A stretch of 64,000 nucleotides of DNA from positions 62,001 to 126,000 of the forward strand of contig JADKIH010000010.1 in assembly GCA_016721305.1 (NCBI GenBank), read 5' to 3'. Source of the stretch: Bacteroidota bacterium (GTDB lineage: Bacteria > Bacteroidota > Bacteroidia > AKYH767-A > 2013-40CM-41-45). Positions 57,647 to 64,000 of the stretch are shown here, piece after piece (within the stretch, counting starts at the first letter, position 1; each line of letters starts with the position of its first letter). The position numbers and the translations under genes are program-made. Below the pieces are notes generated by a model. That model was not told where the DNA came from, did no database searches, and worked only from the letters and a program-made list of their open reading frames with translations.

Positions 57647-58701
57647 CTAATTTGTTTTCAAAAAATTTAGAAGTTGATTCTTCCTCTTTTCTAAAGGGTA
57701 ATTATCTGCAATTCTATTTCGGGCTTTTTTGCCCAACGAAGGTAAGTCGGCATTTAGAGCACGCTTGATAAGACCTTCTAATTCCTGCGATGATTTCTTT
57801 GGAAGAATAAAGCCGCTGTCGCCGATTATTTCAGGAATGGAAAATACGGCGGAGCCAATTGGCACACATTCGCAAAGCATGGCTTCGCACAAGGCATTTG
57901 GAAAACCTTCGGCCATGGATAATTGAAAATAGAATTTATGCTGACTGAACAATTCCGGCAGGTCTGAATTTTTACGGAAGGTAGTAACGTCACATTGGGT
58001 GTGACTTTGGGAAAACTTGTTTTATCGTTCACTCCAACGATAGTAAAAGACTTCTCCGGAAATAACTCAGCCATGCGGAGGATAAGGTCGATGCCTTTCA
58101 GTTGGTGCTGAGAACTCAGATGCAATAGTCCTGCAACGGTGATAAAGTCTTTGGTTCTATTGTTAGTCGATGCCTTGAATTTTTCCGCATCGTATCCATT
58201 CGGAATTGAAGTGTGTTTCGTTTTGATTCCGTGAACAAAGTATTTGATTCCCTGAGAAGGAGCGCCGGCCGGATCGTAATTGTAGTCGGTATACCAAAGA
58301 CTTTCATGTTTCGGCAAAATGTGAGTGGCCAAACGAAATGATACTTTTGTAAAATATCCCAACAATGGTTTTCTGTAATTCCCGTAACCGATAGAAGGGA
58401 AGCTATGAGCATCGGTGCCTGCGGCAACAATGAAGCATTTCTTGCCGAAAATTTTCGAGAGCAATGCAGGAAAATAGGAATGAAATCCGCTTAATTGGAT
58501 CAGGCAAAATTTAGCTCCCGGCAAATGTCGGATAAGAAAGAAAAGCAGTGATAATAATTGAAATGGTGTTTTCCACTTTTTTTCAAACTCGAAGTTGAAT
58601 GAATGGACTGAATATTCCTCGCTCAAGATCATCAAGTCCTTTTCTGTGAAAGAAGAGGTGCCAACATAAACATACAGAGCGTTCTCCTTTTTCATCTTCA
58701 T
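57647..58701 (-). CDS. glycosyltransferase family 4, frame broken
   Basis: About 351 residues when a one-base break near 57975 is restored. The N-terminal half has LIQLSGFHSYFPALLSKIFG and VAAGTDAHSFPSIGYGNY. The C-terminal nucleotide-sugar domain carries SIPNGYDAEKF, HQLKGIDLILRMAELFPEKSF, and in the other frame FYFQLSMAEGFPNALCEAMLCECVPIGS, the E-x7-E motif of GT4. It should transfer a sugar in glycan assembly; donor and acceptor are unknown. The start overlaps the stop of the upstream methyltransferase gene (ATGA), so the two are coupled. It is convergent with the PKD gene, with 5 bases between their stops. Confidence 0.85.
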
Positions 58702-59507
58702 TTTTGAGCGGAGGTGATTATTCCACCGGAAAATATCTTACCCGGCGGAATTGTACCAAGTTTATTTTCAACCATCCAGATAAGTTTACTTCCGTAGCGG
58801 AGAGTCTTGATGAAAAAGCGTTTTAGAGAATAGTTTTTTATTTTTTCGCCATTCAAACCTTCCAGCGTGATGGCAAAACTAATTGCTAGGAAATATGAAC
58901 TAAACTTCAACTTTAAGCCTGCTTTTTCTATCGCCGTTTCGATTTGATTTTTGTCTAATGGCACGTGAATATCGTAAACCGGACGATTTAAGTACTTATG
59001 TAGATTACCTGTTACACTTGACATATTTGGCAATGATGTCACAAGTAATCCTCCCGGTTTAAGAAAATTCGAAAAAGCCTTTATCGTACCTGAAGTATCG
59101 CTAAAGTGCTCTACAACTCCGAAAGAACAAACCACATCAAATTGATTCAACAAGTCAGGTGATGGGTTAAATGCATCCTGACAAATAATATTGCCTTTGA
59201 CTTTTTCTCTTTCAAGAATCAATCGGCTCTGTTGGCAGCCTTTTTCGGAATAGTCGAGCCTGGTTACTTCAAAACCAAATTGCTGCGCCAGGTAAGTTAT
59301 CAGAACAGAATTCCCACATCCAATTTCAAGAAGTTTCATTCCCCGGGTATTCATTCCCGCAAAAATTTTCACGAATATCTTGTGAAGCACCTTGTCAGGG
59401 TAATCATTGATTTTTCCCGTATTAAATTTAACAGGTGGAGGTAAGGGGGAATTTTTCCAAACGGTTGACCAGTATTCTTCACCGGCTTTGTCTTTTATCG
59501 AGGTCAT
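58698..59507 (-). CDS. class I SAM-dependent methyltransferase
   Basis: A 269-residue methyltransferase. Motif I is LLEIGCGNSVLITYLAQQFG, followed by acidic VTRLDYSEKG, the post-I region ICQDAFNP, motif IV FDVVCSFGVVEHF and FLKPGGLLVTSLPN. The C-terminal 90 residues include a hydrophobic stretch (FSSYFLAISFAITLEGL) that may touch the membrane. The coupling to a glycosyltransferase and divergence from an asnB-like amidotransferase suggest it modifies a sugar or lipid carrier in a glycan pathway. The acceptor cannot be told from sequence. The frame is intact. Confidence 0.88.
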   Translation of the reverse strand: MTSIKDKAGEEYWSTVWKNSPLPPPVKFNTGKINDYPDKVLHKIFVKIFAGMNTRGMKLLEIGCGNSVLITYLAQQFGFEVTRLDYSEKGCQQSRLILEREKVKGNIICQDAFNPSPDLLNQFDVVCSFGVVEHFSDTSGTIKAFSNFLKPGGLLVTSLPNMSSVTGNLHKYLNRPVYDIHVPLDKNQIETAIEKAGLKLKFSSYFLAISFAITLEGLNGEKIKNYSLKRFFIKTLRYGSKLIWMVENKLGTIPPGKIFSGGIITSAQK

Positions 59508-59593
59508 AATTAGGCTTATACAGCGCGTGAAATTAGTTATTTACTCGATTAAAAGTTGGGAATGGGTAGTAAATAAATTATTAGCTTTGAAGC

Positions 59594-61465
59594 ATGTGTG
59601 GGATTGCCGGTTTTATTGATTTTAATCGTACCTCTACTTCTGAAACTCTAAAGTCGATGACAGATGAGCTGCATCATAGAGGGCCGGATGATAGTGGTTG
59701 TGAATTATTTACTGGCGAACTCGCCACAATTGGCTTTGGCTTTCGACGACTTGCAATCATCGATTTGAGTTCCGGCGGACATCAACCCATGACTGTGCCG
59801 GAAAGGGATAAGTGGATTATTTTCAATGGGGAGATTTATAATTATAGGGAAATAAAGGCTGAACTAATCGCACTCGGCCACAAATTCATTTCGGAATCTG
59901 ACACAGAAGTGATTTTACATTCCTACGAAGAATGGGGGATAAATTGCTTGAGTCGCTTCATCGGGATGTTTGGATTTGCCTTGTACGATCTGGAGAAGGC
60001 AAAAGTCTTCATTGCTCGCGACAGGGCCGGAATCAAACCGGTTTATTACTACCAAACTCCGAAGCTTTTTCTCTTTGGTTCGGAACTGAAAGCATTCCAT
60101 AAGCATCCATTATTTACCAAAGAAATCAATAAAGCTGCTTTACCTGATTTCTTCCGTCACGGCTACATACCTGCACCGGCTACGATCTTTAAGAATACAT
60201 ATAAATTACCTCAAGGGAATTATCTTGAAATAGATTTGCGGACCGGAAAATCTGGCCTTCACAAATATTGGGATGTGTTTGACTTTTATAACAAGCCAAC
60301 TCTTAAAATCTCGTTTGATGATGCTCTTGAACAAACCGAAAGTATCCTTAAATCTGCTTTTAAGTACCGAATGATTGCTGATGTTCCGCTTGGAGTTTTT
60401 TTAAGTGGAGGTTACGATAGTTCTTGTGTTGCAGCGCTCCTTCAAGGTAACTCGTCGCATAAAATTAAGACTTACACGATCGGATTTGCCGATCAGAAAT
60501 ATAATGAAGCAACCTACTCATCTGCCGTAGCAGAGTATTTAGGCACTGAGCATCATGAATATTATTGCACTGAAAAGGAAGCAATGGATATCATCCCCGT
60601 TCTTCCTCAAATTTACGACGAACCCTTCGGAGATCAATCGGCTATACCTACAACTTTGGTTTGCAGAGAGGCAAGGAAGCATGTAACTGTTGCACTTTCA
60701 GCTGATGGAGGTGATGAACTTTTCGCCGGTTATCCAAGACACTTGAAGAGTTTATCGATGATAAACAAGCGTCATAAACTTCCCGCTTTTATTGCAAAGG
60801 CAATTGGGGGAGTACTGCCTGATGGTTCGATTGAAGATTTGTCTTCACCTGACAGGCGGGGTAAACTAAAGTCATTATTGAATTCGACGAATTTTATCGA
60901 TAATTTCAGAACAGTAAACGATTCATATAACTCCAGAGAAATTCGGGAGTTATTAAAAGTCGAAGAAACCGGTACTGCTGAGGTTTTTAATAGCACAGGA
61001 AATCTTTTAAGCGATATCCTTGCCTACGAATACAAGCATTATCTTGCCGATGATATACTTCACAAAGTGGATCGGGCTAGTATGTCTACTAGCCTGGAAG
61101 GACGCGAGCCATTTCTTGATCATCGAATAGTCGAATTCGTTGCACAACTGCCGGATGAATACAAAATGCAGAACGGAAGGCAGAAAATTTTGCTCAAGGA
61201 AATTGTGCACAAGTATCTTCCTGTTGCTTTAATGGAAAGACCTAAAATGGGTTTTGGAATTCCATTAGATTCTTGGTTTCGAAGCGATCTGAAAGATCTT
61301 TTTTATGAAGTAATGGATTTTGAAAAAATGGAAAGGCAAAATCTTTTCCATGTTGGCAAGGTGAGAAAGATGGTTGATGCTTATATGGATGGGAAACTAG
61401 AGAATTTTCAGAGACTGTGGTTGATATTTGTTTTTCAACAGTGGTATAACCGTTGGATGGACTAA
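59594..61465 (+). CDS. asnB: asparagine synthase (glutamine-hydrolysing), glycan-cluster type
   Basis: A 623-residue AsnB-family amidotransferase. Met1-Cys2-Gly-Ile-Ala-Gly exposes the N-terminal Cys nucleophile after Met removal; RGPDDSG and FNGEIYNYREIK complete the glutaminase half. The synthetase half has the PP-loop LSGGYDSSCVAALL, LSADGGDELFAGYPRH, and VDRASMSTSLEGREPFLDHR. Length and motifs fit AsnB proteins of polysaccharide clusters (like WbpS/AsnH), which amidate sugar carboxylates, as well as true asparagine synthetases. Here the neighbours are a methyltransferase, glycosyltransferase, acetyltransferase and deacetylase, so glycan amidation is a fair inference. The frame is intact. 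The acetyltransferase gene starts 4 bases after its stop. Confidence 0.92.
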   Translation: MCGIAGFIDFNRTSTSETLKSMTDELHHRGPDDSGCELFTGELATIGFGFRRLAIIDLSSGGHQPMTVPERDKWIIFNGEIYNYREIKAELIALGHKFISESDTEVILHSYEEWGINCLSRFIGMFGFALYDLEKAKVFIARDRAGIKPVYYYQTPKLFLFGSELKAFHKHPLFTKEINKAALPDFFRHGYIPAPATIFKNTYKLPQGNYLEIDLRTGKSGLHKYWDVFDFYNKPTLKISFDDALEQTESILKSAFKYRMIADVPLGVFLSGGYDSSCVAALLQGNSSHKIKTYTIGFADQKYNEATYSSAVAEYLGTEHHEYYCTEKEAMDIIPVLPQIYDEPFGDQSAIPTTLVCREARKHVTVALSADGGDELFAGYPRHLKSLSMINKRHKLPAFIAKAIGGVLPDGSIEDLSSPDRRGKLKSLLNSTNFIDNFRTVNDSYNSREIRELLKVEETGTAEVFNSTGNLLSDILAYEYKHYLADDILHKVDRASMSTSLEGREPFLDHRIVEFVAQLPDEYKMQNGRQKILLKEIVHKYLPVALMERPKMGFGIPLDSWFRSDLKDLFYEVMDFEKMERQNLFHVGKVRKMVDAYMDGKLENFQRLWLIFVFQQWYNRWMD

Positions 61466-61469
61466 GGAT

Positions 61470-62402
61470 ATGGAATATACTTTTAAACGACTTTCGCCCG
61501 AGTATTATAAGGATTTGGTGTATATCTCCAAAAGCGCTTTTGGAATTGATCCGGGTTTGGAATACTATCGGTTAAAAAATCAGACCGAAGTTTTCGGTGA
61601 ACCTAACCTAGGTTTTATAGCATATGATTCTGCCGGAGAACCTGCCGCATTTTATGGTGTTTATGCTTGCCCAATGATCATCGATGGCAAAACCCTTGTC
61701 GCTGCACAATCGGGTGATACAATGACTCACAAAAGTCATACTGGCAAAGGGCTATTTACTACGCTTGCAAAAATGACCTATGCTTTGGCCAAAGAAAAGG
61801 GGGTAAAGTTTATTTATGGTTTCCCTAATTATAACTCATACCCGGGGTTCGTAAAAAAACTGGATTGGATTTGCCCTGAAAAATTAGTCGAATTCAGGAC
61901 ACGGCAGATGACGTTGCCGTTAGTTAAGATTGTGAAAAAAGTTAAAGTGTTTTCTCCTCTTTATTCGATCTACTCTAAAATCATTCTTTCCTTGTTGACA
62001 AAGCAGACAGGAATCTTCCGTGCTTCTGTTTTGGAAGGTGGAATTGGCAGTGTCGATAGAACGGAGCAATATGGAAAATATAAACAGCAGTCTAGAAGTT
62101 TTTTTATTGAGCTCGCAGGTTGTAAAATGTGGTTAAAGTTTGATGGATTTTTGATGATTGGTGACATAGAGAGGAAGGAAAATTTCGACTACAAAAAATG
62201 GTGGAGTAAATTGCAACGACTTGCTTTTTTCCTTGGAGCCGATACTATCTTGTTTCAAACAATGTCGAGCACTTTTATCCATAAGAAGTTGTCGGAATTT
62301 TTACCGGCCACAGAAGCATTTCCAACGGGATATCTAATACTTGATCCTTCTGTGGATCCTTCAAAGTTCAAGTATGTTCTGGGTGACGTGGATACGTTTT
62401 AA
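61470..62402 (+). CDS. GNAT-family acyltransferase
   Basis: A 310-residue protein whose first about 150 residues form a GNAT fold: TFKRLSPEYYKDLVYISKSAFG, AYDSAGEPAAFYGVYACPM, QSGDTMTHKSHTGKGLFTTLAKMTYALAKEKG (the Q/R-x-x-G-x-G/A acetyl-CoA loop as HTGKGLF), and IYGFPNYNSYPGFVKKLDW. The C-terminal half (VKKVKVFSPLYSIYSKIILS, KMWLKFDGFLMIGDIERKE) may be a degenerate second acyltransferase lobe. In glycan clusters such enzymes N-acetylate amino sugars. It starts 4 bases after asnB and should be co-transcribed; ATG 61470 is preferred over an in-frame start inside asnB. It overlaps the convergent deacetylase gene by 4 bases. Confidence 0.82.
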   Translation: MEYTFKRLSPEYYKDLVYISKSAFGIDPGLEYYRLKNQTEVFGEPNLGFIAYDSAGEPAAFYGVYACPMIIDGKTLVAAQSGDTMTHKSHTGKGLFTTLAKMTYALAKEKGVKFIYGFPNYNSYPGFVKKLDWICPEKLVEFRTRQMTLPLVKIVKKVKVFSPLYSIYSKIILSLLTKQTGIFRASVLEGGIGSVDRTEQYGKYKQQSRSFFIELAGCKMWLKFDGFLMIGDIERKENFDYKKWWSKLQRLAFFLGADTILFQTMSSTFIHKKLSEFLPATEAFPTGYLILDPSVDPSKFKYVLGDVDTF

Positions 62403-63406
62403 AAACCGAATTTTCCAAAAGCAAGGTTTATCTGAATCATGATAGATTCAAATGTAGTTGTGTTGCTGATACTTAAACGAGGAAGAATATATTTGTCTGT
62501 CTTATCTGATGGTAAGCGATAATCAACTGCAAGTAGGTGCTTATAACCCGCATCCAAACAGCATTTTTTTACTTCTTCGTTGTATGCTCCGTCAGGGAAA
62601 GCAATACTGTCAATTGATCTGTTGCAACAATTTTCTAATTTCGATTTAGATCCGACGATTTCAACTTTAAGTTTATCACCTGTTAACGTATCTAAATTCG
62701 GGTGAGAGGTGGTATGACTTCCTATTTCGATCAAGCCTGATGACGACAACTCCTTTAATTGTTCGGCAGAAAGAAGTTTCCAGTATTCTTTATTGGATTC
62801 AAAGATTATCGTCTGGAAAAGGTCTCTTGATAAAAGAGAATCGATTACCTTGTTCTTATACTCTGTGTCTTTTTGTTTAAAAAAAGTTTTAAAGCTGCTG
62901 TATGACTCAAATCTTGTAAACTCAGATGAGTTAAACGCGACCAGATGGTTTTTAATTTCCTGAAATTTCAACTTAGAGTTTAGTATGTCAAGTGTGTCAT
63001 ACCAAAGGGGTGAATTAGGCTTATCAAGTAACTGTGCGGCTACAAAGATTGTAGCTGGGAAATTATGTGCTTTTAGTGCAGGAAAGGCCGAAGTGTAATT
63101 GTTTTCGTATCCATCGTCAAAGGTAATAACGACTTTTTTCTTGCCTTTTTGCAATGATGATGCACCTCCAAAGGCTTCCGCTAATGAGATGACATCAAAA
63201 TTATTTTTAAAATAGGAGAGGTGTTTTCGGAACTGTTCGGCCGACATATGGTTTTTTGTCAATGTCGGTTCATAGTGTTCGACTACACCATGATAATTTA
63301 ATATCAGCAGATTGTTTGATGAAAAAGCCCGGGGAATTTTTTCCGCACCTGTTTTTAAAATGAAAGGGAAGGCAAAATCTCTTCCAAGCTTTTTAATAAT
63401 CGACAT
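62399..63406 (-). CDS. polysaccharide deacetylase family protein
   Basis: A 335-residue carbohydrate esterase 4-type protein. ILNYHGV near residue 36, the metal-binding TFDDGYENN at 95-103, PATIFVAAQLLD, the two histidines in IGSHTTSHPNL, and SIAFPDGAYN are the family motifs 1-4. These enzymes remove acetyl groups from N-acetyl sugars using a divalent metal. No clear signal peptide is present, so the enzyme may act on lipid-linked or nucleotide-bound sugars at the inner membrane. It closes the second glycan cluster and is convergent with the acetyltransferase gene. The frame is intact. Confidence 0.9.
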   Translation of the reverse strand: MSIIKKLGRDFAFPFILKTGAEKIPRAFSSNNLLILNYHGVVEHYEPTLTKNHMSAEQFRKHLSYFKNNFDVISLAEAFGGASSLQKGKKKVVITFDDGYENNYTSAFPALKAHNFPATIFVAAQLLDKPNSPLWYDTLDILNSKLKFQEIKNHLVAFNSSEFTRFESYSSFKTFFKQKDTEYKNKVIDSLLSRDLFQTIIFESNKEYWKLLSAEQLKELSSSGLIEIGSHTTSHPNLDTLTGDKLKVEIVGSKSKLENCCNRSIDSIAFPDGAYNEEVKKCCLDAGYKHLLAVDYRLPSDKTDKYILPRLSISNTTTFESIMIQINLAFGKFGF

Positions 63407-63415
63407 CTATCTTTT

Positions 63416-64000
63416 TTAGATTACAAGTTTTCCGGATTTGAATTGTGTTTTTGAATGAATGCGATAAACATACATTCCGGAAGCGAGTGATTTTTTTGAA
63501 ACTGAAAAGCTTACAATTTTAGAATCAAAAAGCTGATCAGAAATTAACTTGCCGTTCATATCGAAAATTTCAACATATGATTTTTCGACTGAATTCAATT
63601 CGTAGTTTAAAGTAATATTATCGGCATTGTTGTAAATTTTTGTTTCAACAGGTGTTAGGTGATTTTCATTGATACCAATATTTGAAATGGTTAGTTTATG
63701 CACATCCATGAGATATACACCATTGTAGTCTTTGCCGGTTCCAACGTAAGCTTCGTTGTTGAGTACCCACATGAAAGGATAAGTGCGCCCTTTGTCATTG
63801 AAGTTGATGATTTGTGTCCAGGTATCCGCAACAGGATCGTATTCGTAAAAGTCGAGGTAATAAGTAGTGTTATTGTCATATCCGATTCCTGAATAGCCTT
63901 TGCCATTTACCGCAAAGCCAGCTCCGGATAATCTAGGAGTTCCCGGCATGTCTGAAACTTGCGTCCATGTGTCCGTTGTTGGGTCATAGGCATAGAAATC
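63416..64000 (-). CDS. Kelch-repeat secreted protein with T9SS type A tail, partial
   Basis: The 3' part of a gene that enters from the right edge; at least 194 codons are visible and the frame is open to base 64000. At least two Kelch-type repeats are seen (FYAYDPTTDTWTQVSDMPG and FYEYDPVADTWTQIINFNDKG, each with the YDPxxDTWT core), parts of a beta-propeller. The C-terminal about 80 residues (VEIFDMNGKLISDQLFDS, LASGMYVYRIHSKTQFKSGKLVI) form a type A sorting domain, so the protein is exported by the type IX system. A binding or scaffolding role is likely. The start is outside the window. Confidence 0.88.
   Translation of the reverse strand, partial: DFYAYDPTTDTWTQVSDMPGTPRLSGAGFAVNGKGYSGIGYDNNTTYYLDFYEYDPVADTWTQIINFNDKGRTYPFMWVLNNEAYVGTGKDYNGVYLMDVHKLTISNIGINENHLTPVETKIYNNADNITLNYELNSVEKSYVEIFDMNGKLISDQLFDSKIVSFSVSKKSLASGMYVYRIHSKTQFKSGKLVI

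Noticed and set aside
59556..59589. Promoter before asnB (TTG and TAGCTTTG)
   Set aside because: The spacing is 23 rather than about 20 bases, and the -7 box would lie only 4 bases before the start codon.

Overview
This window comes from a member of the Bacteroidota, most likely an aerobic, surface-living relative of the Sphingobacteriales, Chitinophagales or Flavobacteriales. The evidence is several proteins with C-terminal type IX secretion (T9SS) sorting domains of type A, one gliding-type (CHU_C, type B) tail, TonB receptors with N-terminal carboxypeptidase-like domains, a Porin_10-like barrel, adjacent parE and parC, a zapA / 6S-like RNA / rny cluster, and one promoter of the TTG-N20-TAnnTTTG type. 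No plasmid, phage or insertion sequence is visible; the window is chromosomal, with core and envelope genes.

Layout. 1-6.5 kb: a TonB receptor operon, an AlkB-type monooxygenase, a lipoprotein and a secreted subtilase. 6.6-14.3 kb: thioredoxin reductase, then a probable copper or heavy-metal block (TonB receptor, small Cys protein, Met/His-rich outer-membrane protein, second barrel, HMA-domain protein). 14.3-19.1 kb: a secreted FG-GAP/ASPIC protein and a pentaheme cytochrome, both with T9SS tails. 19.3-25 kb: selenium genes selU and selD, lolD, zapA, a 6S-like RNA and rny. 25-35.6 kb: a surface polysaccharide locus (flippase, polymerase, glycosyltransferases, wecB, ligase, aminotransferase, secreted hydrolase, initiating sugar transferase). 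35.7-49 kb: an orphan Cas6, a Kazal-like secreted protein, an ACP phosphodiesterase, parE, parC, a Bacteroidota-specific secreted protein, a porin, a PspC protein and an AddB-like nuclease. 49-57.6 kb: two tandem paralogous T9SS proteins, an isoaspartyl peptidase and a PKD/CHU_C adhesin. 57.6-64 kb: a second glycan-modification cluster (glycosyltransferase, methyltransferase, asnB-like amidotransferase, acetyltransferase, polysaccharide deacetylase) and a Kelch/T9SS protein.

Two features run across the whole window. First, many intergenic gaps are filled edge to edge by degenerate short-unit arrays with a strict 7-bp period (units such as CAACCCG, TTACTAC, ATTGAAG, AATTCAA) or an 8-bp period (ATTAGCTR). 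The unit sequence differs between sites and drifts along an array, but the register is kept. Several arrays form inverted pairs around a 40-260 bp centre, and the TTACTAC family shares a GTYGACT cap. Arrays often start at or inside a stop codon and end at a start codon. I consider this the most interesting signal here. Second, about 30 single-base frame breaks interrupt otherwise well-conserved genes, including trxB, rny, parE and parC. Several fall in homopolymers, so I read them as sequence errors and annotate each broken gene as one locus.
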